From positions 23,933 to 87,932 of the forward strand of contig DATBHX010000126.1 in the NCBI GenBank assembly GCA_036557225.1: a DNA stretch of 64,000 bases. Direction: 5' to 3'. The first letter of the stretch is position 1. Each line of letters begins with the position of its first letter. This DNA is from Angelobacter sp036557225 (GTDB lineage Bacteria; Acidobacteriota; Terriglobia; Terriglobales; Acidobacteriaceae). The notes beneath the pieces were generated by a model. That model saw nothing but the letters and a program-made list of their open reading frames with translations, searched no databases and had not been told where the DNA came from. Positions 41,495 to 50,482 of this stretch are shown in pieces. The position numbers and the translations under genes are program-made.

Positions 41495-43246
41495 ATGCAT
41501 CTCTTCTCCACCACAGCCGACGCCGTAGCTGCGACGACGAAGAAGACCGAGAAAATCCGCCTCGTCGCGGGCTATCTTTCCTCCCGCCCCGTCGACGAAG
41601 CCGCCCAGGCTGCAGTCTTCTTCTCCGGACGCCCCTTTCCCGCCTGGGAAGACCGTACGCTGCAGGTAGGCGGCGCACTGTTGTGGCGAGCGTTGGCTGA
41701 GGTTTCCGGCAAACCCGATGTCGCGCTTACCGCCGCTTACCGCCGCCACGGCGACCTGGGATCGGCGGCCGAAGATCTTCTGGAAAGAGACCTACTCGAA
41801 CAAACGCCAGTCAAAGCATCGTTGTCCATCGCCGATCTGTCCCAGACTTTTGACGATCTGGCCGGGACTTCCTCAGCGGCGCAAAAATCGCACCTGCTGC
41901 AGGAGCTCTTGCGCCGCGCAACGCCGGTGGAAGCAAAGTACGTCATCAAGATCATCAGCGGTGATCTGCGCATTGGCTTGCGGGAAAGCCTTGTAGAAGA
42001 GGCCATCGCCAAAGCTTTCGGTGAAAAGCCTGCCGCTGTCCAGCGCGCCAACATGCTGCTCGGCGATATCAAAGAGACTTTACGTCTGGCGGCGCGACAT
42101 CAGCTCGATCAGGCCCGTATGCGGCTCTTTCATCCTATTGGCTTCATGCTGGCGAGCCCCGCACAGGACGCAGCGGAAGCATTCTCTTACTTCACACACG
42201 CCGCTGTCGAAGACAAATATGACGGTATTCGTGCGCAGGCTCATGTCGGCGGCAATAGCGACCCGCGCGTGCGTCTCTTCTCGCGCACATTGGATGAGAT
42301 CAATCAGTCATTCCCCGAACTGCCGCCCGCTCTCCAGGCTTTTCCGGAGCCGGTAATCCTTGACGGTGAAATCCTGGCGTGGAGTCCAGATACGGGGCAA
42401 GCCCTGCCTTTTTCCGAGCTGCAAAAACGCCTGGGACGTAAGAATGTTTCGGAAGAGCTGGTCCGTGCGGTGCCGGTTATCTATATGGCGTTTGACATTC
42501 TTTATGCGCAGGGCGAGTTGACCATCGATCGGCCATTGGAAGAGCGCAGGAAAACCCTGGAACAGGCCTTCGCCGCCGTAGCGCAAGACGGTCTTTCCGT
42601 GGAATACGCGCCGGCCGCGCAAAGCCCCCAGGGCCAGTTGATTTTTGAGCCGGCCATCGCTGCCAGCCACGGGACGCCGCGCGTGATCCTTGCTCCCGCG
42701 CTCACTGCGGACTCCGCCGGGCATCTGGAAGAAATCTTTCTGGCGGCGCGCCAGCGCGGCAATGAAGGGCTGATGGTGAAGGACCTTACCTCGCCCTATA
42801 CGCCGGGCCGTCGCGGCAAATCCTGGCTGAAACTCAAAAAAGAGCTGGCCACACTGGACGTGGTAGTGACCGCCGTGGAGTGGGGACACGGCAAGCGCAA
42901 CAAGGTCCTCAGCGATTACACCTTTGCGGTTCGCAACGGGGATGAGCTCCTGAACGTGGGCAAAGCCTATTCCGGCCTTACCGACGCGGAAATCGCCGGG
43001 ATGACGCCGTGGTTCCTGGAACATACGATTGAAGATCAGGGCTTTCGCCGCACGGTCGAGCCAAAGATCGTGCTGGAAGTGGCATTCAACAACATGATGC
43101 GCTCCAGCCGCCATGAAAGCGGTTATGCCCTGCGCTTCCCACGCATTCTGCGCATACGCACAGACAAATCAGCCGCTGAGATTGACACCCTCGATGGGGT
43201 GAAAGAGATATTTGCGCGGCAGGAAGTAAATCCGAAACCCGAGTGA
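41495..43246 (+). CDS. ATP-dependent DNA ligase
   Basis: 583 residues. N-terminal DNA-binding domain, then adenylation domain with KYDGIRAQAH (Lys241 becomes AMP-linked), ILDGEILAW, IYMAFDILY, NEGLMVKDL and WLKLKKE; an OB domain follows. It seals nicks with ATP, unlike the essential NAD-dependent LigA. In other bacteria this ligase type often neighbours an exonuclease and a helicase, which are absent here, so a repair role is inferred from the family only. Confidence 0.92.
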   Translation: MHLFSTTADAVAATTKKTEKIRLVAGYLSSRPVDEAAQAAVFFSGRPFPAWEDRTLQVGGALLWRALAEVSGKPDVALTAAYRRHGDLGSAAEDLLERDLLEQTPVKASLSIADLSQTFDDLAGTSSAAQKSHLLQELLRRATPVEAKYVIKIISGDLRIGLRESLVEEAIAKAFGEKPAAVQRANMLLGDIKETLRLAARHQLDQARMRLFHPIGFMLASPAQDAAEAFSYFTHAAVEDKYDGIRAQAHVGGNSDPRVRLFSRTLDEINQSFPELPPALQAFPEPVILDGEILAWSPDTGQALPFSELQKRLGRKNVSEELVRAVPVIYMAFDILYAQGELTIDRPLEERRKTLEQAFAAVAQDGLSVEYAPAAQSPQGQLIFEPAIAASHGTPRVILAPALTADSAGHLEEIFLAARQRGNEGLMVKDLTSPYTPGRRGKSWLKLKKELATLDVVVTAVEWGHGKRNKVLSDYTFAVRNGDELLNVGKAYSGLTDAEIAGMTPWFLEHTIEDQGFRRTVEPKIVLEVAFNNMMRSSRHESGYALRFPRILRIRTDKSAAEIDTLDGVKEIFARQEVNPKPE

Positions 43247-43253
43247 AGCCTGG

Positions 43254-44189
43254 TTAGCGGCGGCTCTTGATGGGCTCGCGCTCCTGGACATGGCCGAAGG
43301 GGATCACGCAGCCATGAGCAACCTCACAATCCACGTTTTCCAGCTGAATCGTGGTGTGGTCGATGTGGTAGGTACTGGCCAGCAGCTGCGTTACCCGGCG
43401 CAGGATGATCTGGCTCTCCGAAACCGTAATGTCGTCGATCCGTATATGGCAAGAGAGCGCGTGGGTGTCCGATCCCAGGCTCCATACGTGGACGTCGTGA
43501 ACGTCGCGCACGCCATCAATCTTGCTCAAAACGGCGCTGACGTGTTCTGCGGAAAGGCCTCGCGGCGCCCCTTCCAGCAGGATATTCAGCGTTTCGCGAA
43601 TAATGCCGTACGACGACCACAGGATCAGGCAGGCAATGCCGATGGAGAGCGCCGGATCAATCCACGTCCGCCCGGTCCAGAGAATCGCCCAGCCGCCAAC
43701 GATCACGGCTGCCGTGGAGAGCGTATCTCCCAGCTGGTGGATAAAAGCGCTGCGGATGTTCAGATCGCGCGCTGCCTTGAACAGCACCCACGAGATCACG
43801 CCGTTCATGACCACGCCGATGACCGCTACCCAGATCATGGTCTTGGAATGGACCTGAACTGGACTATGGATCCTTAAAATTGCTTCATAAAAGATGTAAA
43901 ACGAGATGGCTACCAGAGTCAGAGCATTGACAAAGGCCGCCAGAACGCCGGCGCGATGGTAGCCAAACGTCTTGGTTGCGCTGGGAGGCCGGGTCTGGAT
44001 AAATACCGCAACCCAGGAGAGCAACAGGGCCAGTAGGTCAGTAAAGTTGTGTCCTGCTTCTGACAGCAATGCCAGGCTGTGAGACTGAATGCCCGCGATC
44101 AACGTGATCAGCACATAGGCAAACGTAGCCAGCAGCGAGTACCGCAAAGCTTTGGCGCTCAGGGGCGCATGCGTATGCCCGGAATGCAT
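43254..44189 (-). CDS. Cation diffusion facilitator (zinc/cobalt/cadmium exporter type)
   Basis: 311 residues with six transmembrane segments. The metal site residues are SEAGHNFTD in helix 2 and HQLGDTLSTAAV in helix 5. The C-terminal cytosolic domain (VHDVHVWSLGSDTHALSCHI) is the ferredoxin-like dimerisation module. An N-terminal His-containing leader (MHSGHTHAP) may also bind metal. It exports divalent cations by proton antiport. TAAACT lies 7 nt before the ATG. It converges with the ligase gene, 7 bp apart. Confidence 0.9.
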   Translation of the reverse strand: MHSGHTHAPLSAKALRYSLLATFAYVLITLIAGIQSHSLALLSEAGHNFTDLLALLLSWVAVFIQTRPPSATKTFGYHRAGVLAAFVNALTLVAISFYIFYEAILRIHSPVQVHSKTMIWVAVIGVVMNGVISWVLFKAARDLNIRSAFIHQLGDTLSTAAVIVGGWAILWTGRTWIDPALSIGIACLILWSSYGIIRETLNILLEGAPRGLSAEHVSAVLSKIDGVRDVHDVHVWSLGSDTHALSCHIRIDDITVSESQIILRRVTQLLASTYHIDHTTIQLENVDCEVAHGCVIPFGHVQEREPIKSRR

Positions 44190-44498
44190 GGTTTTAAGTT
44201 TACCGCCGAATTCGGTTTTGACTCGAACTTAACTGGAAAGGTGGAATCTTGGTACCTACCCTGGCAGCGCCATGCCAAATAGCGGCAGAGGGTGGTACCA
44301 GCGTTCTTTTCCTCGCCCTATTGTCGTTTGTCCTGGCCTGCAAATCCAGTTTTTTTAACGATTTGAAAGGACTCTGGTAACTTGGCGGCGGTTAACTCTT
44401 GGCCTCAAATTTGCATCGAAAGAAACAGTTTATAGGTGTCTGGGAACATTATTTTTTGGGGCAGGGATGTCGACGGCTCTCCAGGAGATGAAAGCTTT
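44190..44498. other. Divergent gap with GGTACC inverted repeat
   Basis: 309 bp without a gene. TGGTACCTACCCT at 44250-44262 pairs with AGGGTGGTACCA at 44289-44300 (one bulge), a strong hairpin about 55 bp upstream of the metal exporter start. It could be an operator or a structured leader; nothing identifies a regulator. Confidence 0.4.
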
Positions 44499-45140
44499 AT
44501 GAAAAAGTGGCTTTTTTTGCTCGGTATTGGATTTTCCCAGGTTTTGTTTGCAGCGGCCCAAAGCTCGAGCCAAACCCAGAATCCTCCGGCCAGCTCAACC
44601 ACCCCTGCAACCCAAATTGGCAGTGGCGCGCAAAGCAAGGCCGGGACCCCAGCCTCCACGTCCACCAGCAGCCCAAACGGCCAAGTCAATCCTACCGGCA
44701 CAGCACAGCCGGCTGACCAAACCCAACCCGTGCCGGCGACCGGCGGGGTAGCCGGAGCCGCCAGCTCCAGTGCTGGTCAGTCCCCTTCGCCTGAGGCTTC
44801 AGAGGCCGGCATGGCCGCGCCCAGTGATCCTGAGCTTGAAAACCAGATTCAAAATGCTCTCAACCGGGAGCCCACGCTGACCGGTGATGCCACGCATGTA
44901 ACAGTGAGCCCTGACGCCATCGAATTGGCAGGGAACGTCAATACCAGCAAAGAGAAGCTGACTGCCACGCGGATTGTCCAGTCCTATGCGGGCAACAAGA
45001 AGGTCCTCAATCACCTGGTGATTGGCGGCAAAGGTTCGCCGAGCACGCAGCCGCAGGAGAAGCCGGACGCGAACCCAGGGAACAATACAAATCCAGCTAA
45101 TCCGGAACCAAACAAGGGCGGCAAGCCTCCGCTCAGCTAG
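44499..45140 (+). CDS. BON-domain secreted protein with low-complexity linker
   Basis: 213 residues from the ATG at 44499 (AGGAGA upstream). Signal peptide MKKWLFLLGIGFSQVLFAAA, a long Ser/Thr/Pro/Gln/Ala linker (about 22-120), then a BON module (PELENQIQNALNREPTLTGD, VTVSPDAIELAGNVNTSKEK, RIVQSYAGNKKVLNHLVIGG) and an Asn/Pro/Lys-rich tail. BON domains bind phospholipid surfaces and occur in OsmY-like periplasmic stress proteins. Confidence 0.75.
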   Translation: MKKWLFLLGIGFSQVLFAAAQSSSQTQNPPASSTTPATQIGSGAQSKAGTPASTSTSSPNGQVNPTGTAQPADQTQPVPATGGVAGAASSSAGQSPSPEASEAGMAAPSDPELENQIQNALNREPTLTGDATHVTVSPDAIELAGNVNTSKEKLTATRIVQSYAGNKKVLNHLVIGGKGSPSTQPQEKPDANPGNNTNPANPEPNKGGKPPLS

Positions 45141-45146
45141 CAACGA

Positions 45147-45695
45147 TCAGTATTCAAAGGATGTCTGCTGTTCTGGGGCGTGCTTCTGCCTGGGTGAAAC
45201 GCTGAAGCTCGCGCCCTCAAGCCGGAGCAACTTTTCTTTCGTAGGCAGCCCGCCGCCATAGCCGGTGAGCATGCCATTGGCGCCCACCACGCGATGGCAC
45301 GGAACCACGATCGCAATCGGATTATCGTGATTGGCCTGGCCTACTGCGCGGAACGCCTGCGGACGGCCGATCTTGCGGGCGATCTCGGCGTAGGTCGTGG
45401 TCTTTCCGTAGGGAATTTTCAGTAATGCCTGCCAGCAGTCCTTTTGAAAGCTGGTGCCTACCAGATCGAGGGGGAAGCTGAATTCGCGAAGATCGCCGCA
45501 AAAATACGCATCAATCTGTTCTTCATAGCGCCGCAGCTGTTGCCTCGACTCGGTCCATTCTTCGTTGGCCGCGGGACGTGGCTGCTTACCCCGAAAGAAT
45601 TGCAGGCTGCGCAGGCCTTTTTCAGTGGCGGCGATCAGCAGCGGTCCCACGGGAGATTGCATGACGGAAAAATAGACGGTCGTGGTCTCAGCCAT
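45147..45695 (-). CDS. ogt: Methylated-DNA--protein-cysteine methyltransferase
   Basis: 182 residues. GKTTTYAEIARKIGRPQAFR and the active-site block IVVPCHRVVGANG with the acceptor Cys identify O6-alkylguanine-DNA alkyltransferase; the C terminus reads LTGYGGGLPTKEKLLRLEG. It removes alkyl groups from guanine in a single-turnover reaction. No Ada regulatory domain. TAGAAT lies 6 nt before the ATG at 45695, which argues against the TTG two codons upstream and for a leaderless start. Confidence 0.92.
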   Translation of the reverse strand: MAETTTVYFSVMQSPVGPLLIAATEKGLRSLQFFRGKQPRPAANEEWTESRQQLRRYEEQIDAYFCGDLREFSFPLDLVGTSFQKDCWQALLKIPYGKTTTYAEIARKIGRPQAFRAVGQANHDNPIAIVVPCHRVVGANGMLTGYGGGLPTKEKLLRLEGASFSVSPRQKHAPEQQTSFEY

Positions 45696-46044
45696 GCTCA
45701 AATTCTAACAAGGTTAAGGTGCTCCGATAAAAATTCCCGCAGCAGCTCTGACCTTACAACACGCGCTGAGGGAAACACATCTATTTCAACACTGCTGCCA
45801 AAAAGTAAGTGGCGGTGGCGTTCTGTCTTTGGGCATCGGAACGCAATCAAAATCAGTTCTGCTGGCTGCGTGCGACAAGTGTAAGCGCCACGGATTGCAG
45901 AGCCAGAAGGGTCCTATGGGTTCAGTAGTGCGGCCATTGCTCTTTCGAAGTCGGGCCAGTGTTACAAACCGGGTATTCCTTCTCCTGCTTTCCACCAGAG
46001 GCGCGCACGCCTCCGCCGATAGAACGTTGGCAGGTGAATGAGAA
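45696..46044. other. Intergenic region, no gene called
   Basis: About 345 bp upstream of the polysaccharide-type cluster. Short frames on both strands look like shadows with no start signal. AGGTGA before the ATG at 46045 is the only clear element. Confidence 0.4.
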
Positions 46045-47211
46045 ATGGATATCCGCGGGCTGCTGCTGGTGAATTCGGGGAACACAGCAGAAGAAGATTT
46101 ATCGTTCCTCGCTTCAGGCCCCCTGGGAGTCCTGGAAGTTGCCGGCAAGACGCCACTGGAACGCATGGCGGAACGCCTGCAACAGTTTGGTATTGTGCCG
46201 GTGGCGGCCGTGGTTGAAACCCCAACCTTTCCCGCCAGCCCAGGAATCTCTTTCCCTTCGGGTCTTAATTTTGTAGCGTCTTCCGCCGACCGTTTTTGGC
46301 GCGCCGCCGAAAACGCCTTCAATGAGATGGCGCAGAACGGCGCCGAGCTGGTCGTGCTGGTGCGCCTTGGCGCCTACGCGGAAATTGACTTCGAACAGCT
46401 TGTGCAATTTCATCTGGATCGTGGCAGCCGGGTAAGCCAGGTCAGTTATCAAGGCCGGCCTCTCGATATCTTCTGCATGAGCGCCTCACGGCGTAATGAT
46501 GCGGCCTCGCTCTTTCGCAGCCGGCTCAGCCGGTGCCGCAGCGATTGCCCGCTCATGGAGCACAGCGGATACATCAACCAATTGAGCGAAGCCCGCGACC
46601 TTCGCCAGTTCGCGATTGACATTCTGACCCGGCAGACAAACACCTGCCCGGCCGGCAAGGAGTTCAAGCCCGGTGTGTGGGTGCGTGACAGCGCGATGAT
46701 CGAAAAAGGCGCGAGGCTTCTGGCGCCGGCATTTATCGGCGCGCATGCACGGATCAGGACCGGCGCCGTGGTAACGCGCTGCACCACCGTTGAACATCAT
46801 GCCGAAGTGGATTGCGGGTCGGTTATCGAGAACTCGAGCGTGCTGCCCTATTGCTATGTGGGCGCGGCGCTCGATCTGGCCCATTCGGTTGCCGGCATGC
46901 GCCAGATAGCGAACCTGCGCCGCGATGTGACCGTGGAAATTTGCGATCCCAAACTCATTGACCTGATTTCGGCGACTGCGGGTAAAAAGTTTCTGAACTC
47001 TGCAGCGGAATTTCTGACTTACCTGCCGCGCGCAGCCTGGGCCAGCGCCTTTAACGGACACAAGCAACCGGAGCCCGATCTGAACACGGCGTTGCGCAAA
47101 ACTTCGCCCGCATTGGGCAAGGCTGCGGGATATGAAACGCCTGCGTGTGATACCGAGGCCGCTCATAAATTTCCCGACATGGTGGTAGCGAGGAGATATG
47201 GACATCAATAG
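46045..47211 (+). CDS. Nucleotidyltransferase-like protein with left-handed beta-helix
   Basis: 388 residues. The N-terminal half resembles a sugar-nucleotide pyrophosphorylase fold (LGVLEVAGKTPLERMAERLQ), but the usual glycine-rich nucleotide signature is absent. The middle shows hexapeptide-like turns (AMIEKGARLLAPAFIGAHAR, GAVVTRCTTVEHHAEVDCGS, VIENSSVLPYCYVG). A helical C terminus follows. It overlaps the STAS gene by 14 nt and heads a flippase cluster, so a role in surface glycan synthesis is likely, perhaps structural rather than catalytic. Confidence 0.6.
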   Translation: MDIRGLLLVNSGNTAEEDLSFLASGPLGVLEVAGKTPLERMAERLQQFGIVPVAAVVETPTFPASPGISFPSGLNFVASSADRFWRAAENAFNEMAQNGAELVVLVRLGAYAEIDFEQLVQFHLDRGSRVSQVSYQGRPLDIFCMSASRRNDAASLFRSRLSRCRSDCPLMEHSGYINQLSEARDLRQFAIDILTRQTNTCPAGKEFKPGVWVRDSAMIEKGARLLAPAFIGAHARIRTGAVVTRCTTVEHHAEVDCGSVIENSSVLPYCYVGAALDLAHSVAGMRQIANLRRDVTVEICDPKLIDLISATAGKKFLNSAAEFLTYLPRAAWASAFNGHKQPEPDLNTALRKTSPALGKAAGYETPACDTEAAHKFPDMVVARRYGHQ

Positions 47212-47593
47212 CAGACCAGTGGTCGTCAAGAGAATGCCTGAGCGTCTTAACAGCCGCGTCGCGCGCGAATTTCTGCGTGATGTTCAGCCCTTTCTCCTGG
47301 CCGACCGTCCGCAGCTGGTGTTTGATCTCTCCCAGGTGGTGCAACTCGACGCCGCCGGTGTGGAGATGCTGTTGCGCTGCATGTCAGAAGCGCACAAGCG
47401 CGATGGCGACGTCAAGCTGGCCTCGCTCTCAGAGCAGTCTGCCGTGGTCCTAGAGCTTACGCGCACAGAGCGCCTGTTTGAAATCTTTGAGACCTCCACA
47501 GACGCTGCCCGCAGCTTCAGCGGTTTCCTGCCCAACGCCATGCGCCAGCAGCTTCTGCACAACAAGCGTCCACCCGCGCCCGTTGCGGCCTAG
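47198..47593 (+). CDS. STAS domain protein without the phosphorylatable serine
   Basis: 131 residues, ATG preceded by GAGGAGAT. The STAS fold (anti-sigma antagonist type) is seen in LVFDLSQVVQLDAAGVEMLL and GDVKLASLSEQSAVVLELTR. The position normally Asp-Ser-Ser/Thr-Gly reads Asp51-Ala-Ala-Gly, so it cannot be switched by the usual serine phosphorylation. It lies inside the glycan cluster and may act as a constitutive partner-binding module. Confidence 0.75.
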   Translation: MDINSRPVVVKRMPERLNSRVAREFLRDVQPFLLADRPQLVFDLSQVVQLDAAGVEMLLRCMSEAHKRDGDVKLASLSEQSAVVLELTRTERLFEIFETSTDAARSFSGFLPNAMRQQLLHNKRPPAPVAA

Positions 47594-47605
47594 AGACTTT
47601 GGCTT

Positions 47606-48913
47606 ATGCCCCAGCCAGAAAGCGTCGTCACCCTGCCTGAAACCGATGTGCCTGTTCCGCTCCGGCCAGAGCCGCAGCGGAGCGCTCATGCCATGGTGCT
47701 GAGCGGCAGCCTGATCATGCTGGTCAGCATGCTGCTGGTGAACCTCTTTAATTTTGCCTACAACGTCGTCATGGCGCGTGTGCTGGGTCCGGGTGAGTTT
47801 GGCCACATCAATGCCGCCGTAACCATTCTTCTTCTGGCCTCGTGTATCAGCCTGGCCTTTCAGCTGGTCTGCACAAAGTTTGTCGCGCGCAATGAAACCG
47901 CTGGGGGCAAAGCTGCGGTGGCGCATTCGTTGTTGAGTAAGGCCTGGATCGCCAGCCTCTCGCTTGGCGCTGTGCTCTTTTTTGCGCAGAAGCCGATTGC
48001 CACCTACCTGAACCTGCCCAGTCCCTGGATGATGGGGATCCTTGGGGTTGGTATTGCGGTTTACGCTCCGGTCGGCGTGAAGCGCGGTGCGATGCAGGGC
48101 GTATGCGCGTTTCCGCGTCTCGGCGGCAACTTTGTTCTGGAAGCGCTGACGCGGTTTGTGGTCGGCGCAGGCCTGGTGTTTGCCGGGTACGGCGCGCTGG
48201 GTGCGGTAGGCGCGATCTCTGCGTCAGTGATTGCAGCTTATTTTCTTCCGCGCATTCCTCCGCAGCTGCGAGTCAAGACCGAAACTGCCGTGCCGCCGTC
48301 CTTTGCTGAGGCGGTGCAGGCGATTGTGTTCTTTGTCGGCCAGGTCATCATTAACAACATTGACATCCTGCTGGTGAAGCACTTCTTTCCCTCTGATCCC
48401 GCCGGCATCTACGCCGCCGTTGCCCAGATCGGCCGGCTGCTCTATTTCGCCTCCTGGTTCGGCGTGGTCAATGCCATGTTTCCTGTGACTGCGGCGGAGA
48501 AGGACGAACAGCGCAAGAGCCACGGCATCGGCTTGCCGCTGGTCCTGGTATTGGCTATATCGATCACTTTTGTCGTGATCGCGGCACTATTTCCGCACCT
48601 GATTATGGGTGTGATCTTCGGTTCGCGCTTCGTGGAGACCGGATGGCTGCTCGCTTTGTACGCCACAGCAACCGGCCTGTACTCGCTGAGCGTCGTGTTC
48701 ATCGCCTATGAGATGTCGCGCCGGATCGCCAACACCGGATGGCTGCAGCTCATGTTCAGCGCCGCGCTGGTACTCGGTATCGGACTATTCCACGGCAGCC
48801 TGCGCGAGGTCATTATGGTGCGCATGGTTCTGATGGCCGCCCTGCTGGTGCTGGTGGCAGTTCCTTTCCTGCGCAAGCATTCGGGCAAGCCCGTGCTGGA
48901 GGCCGCTGCATGA
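47606..48913 (+). CDS. Wzx-type polysaccharide flippase (MATE/MVF superfamily)
   Basis: 435 residues with about twelve transmembrane helices. Typical opening MVLSGSLIMLVSMLLVNLFN and FAYNVVMARVLGPGEFGHIN, then VCTKFVARNETAGGK and FFVGQVIINNIDILLVKHFF with a charged intramembrane position. It probably flips lipid-linked sugar units across the inner membrane. The stop overlaps the next ATG (ATGA), so the unknown protein downstream is co-translated. Confidence 0.85.
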   Translation: MPQPESVVTLPETDVPVPLRPEPQRSAHAMVLSGSLIMLVSMLLVNLFNFAYNVVMARVLGPGEFGHINAAVTILLLASCISLAFQLVCTKFVARNETAGGKAAVAHSLLSKAWIASLSLGAVLFFAQKPIATYLNLPSPWMMGILGVGIAVYAPVGVKRGAMQGVCAFPRLGGNFVLEALTRFVVGAGLVFAGYGALGAVGAISASVIAAYFLPRIPPQLRVKTETAVPPSFAEAVQAIVFFVGQVIINNIDILLVKHFFPSDPAGIYAAVAQIGRLLYFASWFGVVNAMFPVTAAEKDEQRKSHGIGLPLVLVLAISITFVVIAALFPHLIMGVIFGSRFVETGWLLALYATATGLYSLSVVFIAYEMSRRIANTGWLQLMFSAALVLGIGLFHGSLREVIMVRMVLMAALLVLVAVPFLRKHSGKPVLEAAA

Positions 48914-49647
48914 AGAAACTGCGCCGCATCACGGAGGCCGAGGTCATCGCGGAATTTCTGCAGGGCGAGTTTTTTCACGAAGAGTTCGACGCCGGCCGCG
49001 AACAGTTCGCCGACATCGTGAACCACCCTGATCTAAGCAACGAAGCCGAGAATGAGCTGAGGCGCGCCCTGTTCTTCCGCCGCCGCGACACCATGTGGTG
49101 GGAGCTGCCTGACGATCGCCAGTGGTGGGAGATTGAGTACGAGCCGGCGGATGTCGAACGGGTCAGCGTTTTCCCGCGCGAGCACTGGCGCAGGCTGGCC
49201 CGCGGCAACTTCAAAGCGCAGCACGTGGCCCAGCGGGCCCGGCGGCAAATAGCGGTGCAACCGCTGGAAAAATTTGCCGTGAAGATGGCAGCACTCGCTT
49301 CCAGCATGCAATCTTCGGGGGGCAAAGGGCTGATCGTCTTTTTGGGCCTGGATGAGCACGGTCCGGTAACCCTGCTCGAAGGAAATCACCGGTTTGTCGC
49401 CTCATTATTGGCCCCGGAGAAGGACCTGCTGGCGGGAGCGCGCATGGTGGCCGTTTTTTCACCCCAGATGGAAAAATGCTGCTGGTACAAAACCAGCTTC
49501 CAGACCCTTTTCCGCTGCCTGAAAAACCGCATCAAACATTATTGGGACAGAGATCCTGATGTGGCCGCGCTGTTGGAGCAAACAGGCGTATTCCGCAGTG
49601 CAGGCGCCTCTGTCGATAGACCGGGCCCAGTCAAATCAAGAATCTGA
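48910..49647 (+). CDS. Unknown protein coupled to the flippase
   Basis: 245 residues from the ATG at 48910, which overlaps the flippase stop. Trp/Arg-rich middle (RRDTMWWELPDDRQWWEIEY). GLDEHGPVTLLEGNHRFVAS resembles the GxxR/EGNHR loop of ParB/sulfiredoxin-fold proteins. No certain family. Coupling to the flippase suggests a role in polysaccharide export or in modification of a donor. Confidence 0.5.
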   Translation: MKKLRRITEAEVIAEFLQGEFFHEEFDAGREQFADIVNHPDLSNEAENELRRALFFRRRDTMWWELPDDRQWWEIEYEPADVERVSVFPREHWRRLARGNFKAQHVAQRARRQIAVQPLEKFAVKMAALASSMQSSGGKGLIVFLGLDEHGPVTLLEGNHRFVASLLAPEKDLLAGARMVAVFSPQMEKCCWYKTSFQTLFRCLKNRIKHYWDRDPDVAALLEQTGVFRSAGASVDRPGPVKSRI

Positions 49648-49677
49648 AATTGAAAATGTAAGTTCCCCGAGGTTTCT

Positions 49678-50430
49678 ATGAAGAACCAGTATCGAATTGC
49701 CGGAATTTTGAGCACCACGTTGACGGCGAGTTTGTTCCTCATGCAATCTGCATTGGCTCAACAGGGCAACGCACAACAACATATCGCCCAACCGGCCAAT
49801 GCCCAGCCATATAGCTCTTCGACCCAGAGCCAGCCGATGGCGGAGCAGTTTCAGGAAGTAGCCCAGGAATCGCAACAACAAACTCAGCCGACATCCGCGC
49901 AGACCACGCAGAATCCTCAGCCGGCGAATGCCCAGCCTGCTGCACCTGCAAGCCAGGGCCAGCAAGCGCAGCCGCAGCAGAGCCAACCCGCTCAGTCGCA
50001 ACAGCCAAACCAGACGCAGCAGCAGCCGGCGAATCCGTCAGGCACCACGGTGAATCCATCGCAAGCGCCGTTGGCGCCGGTAACGACCTATCCTGATGCA
50101 TCAGGTGCGTCGCAACAGCAGCAGCCGAGCACCACGACTACGCCCGCACAGGCCAACGTTCCTGAAGGTCCGCAGCCCAAACAGCAACAGCAGCAAGGCG
50201 AACCGGTAGGCGCAGCCGCTGCCGAGCGTGTTCCTACCGCCGGCGGAGCCGCCGCCAAGCCTGCTGGCGTAGCCATTGCTCCGGCCAAGCAGCATCAGAC
50301 GCGTTCGTTGCTGATCAAGGTTGGCGCAGCACTGGCCGCGGGCGCCGCCGTGGGAACGATCTTCGCGCTCAGCCACAGCTCGCCGTCTGTGCCTCCGGGA
50401 GCGACTTCACCCGGGGTTACCCAAAAATAA
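49678..50430 (+). CDS. Gln/Ala/Pro-rich secreted protein
   Basis: 250 residues. Signal peptide ending SLFLMQSALAQ, then a long low-complexity region of Gln, Ala, Pro, Ser and Asn, and a hydrophobic C-terminal segment (LLIKVGAALAAGAAVGTIFA) with a short tail. It may be an envelope-anchored spacer or matrix protein. Compositional bias prevents family assignment. AGGTTTCT precedes the ATG without a strong ribosome site. Confidence 0.5.
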   Translation: MKNQYRIAGILSTTLTASLFLMQSALAQQGNAQQHIAQPANAQPYSSSTQSQPMAEQFQEVAQESQQQTQPTSAQTTQNPQPANAQPAAPASQGQQAQPQQSQPAQSQQPNQTQQQPANPSGTTVNPSQAPLAPVTTYPDASGASQQQQPSTTTTPAQANVPEGPQPKQQQQQGEPVGAAAAERVPTAGGAAAKPAGVAIAPAKQHQTRSLLIKVGAALAAGAAVGTIFALSHSSPSVPPGATSPGVTQK

Positions 50431-50482
50431 CGCCACGCAAAAATAAATTTGTAACGTTCAGGAGTGATGCTGCACAAGTGAT

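Noticed and set aside
45786..46322. 178-residue minus-strand frame before the polysaccharide cluster
   Set aside because: It overlaps the start of the plus-strand gene at 46045, is Arg/Ser/Pro-biased and has no start signal.
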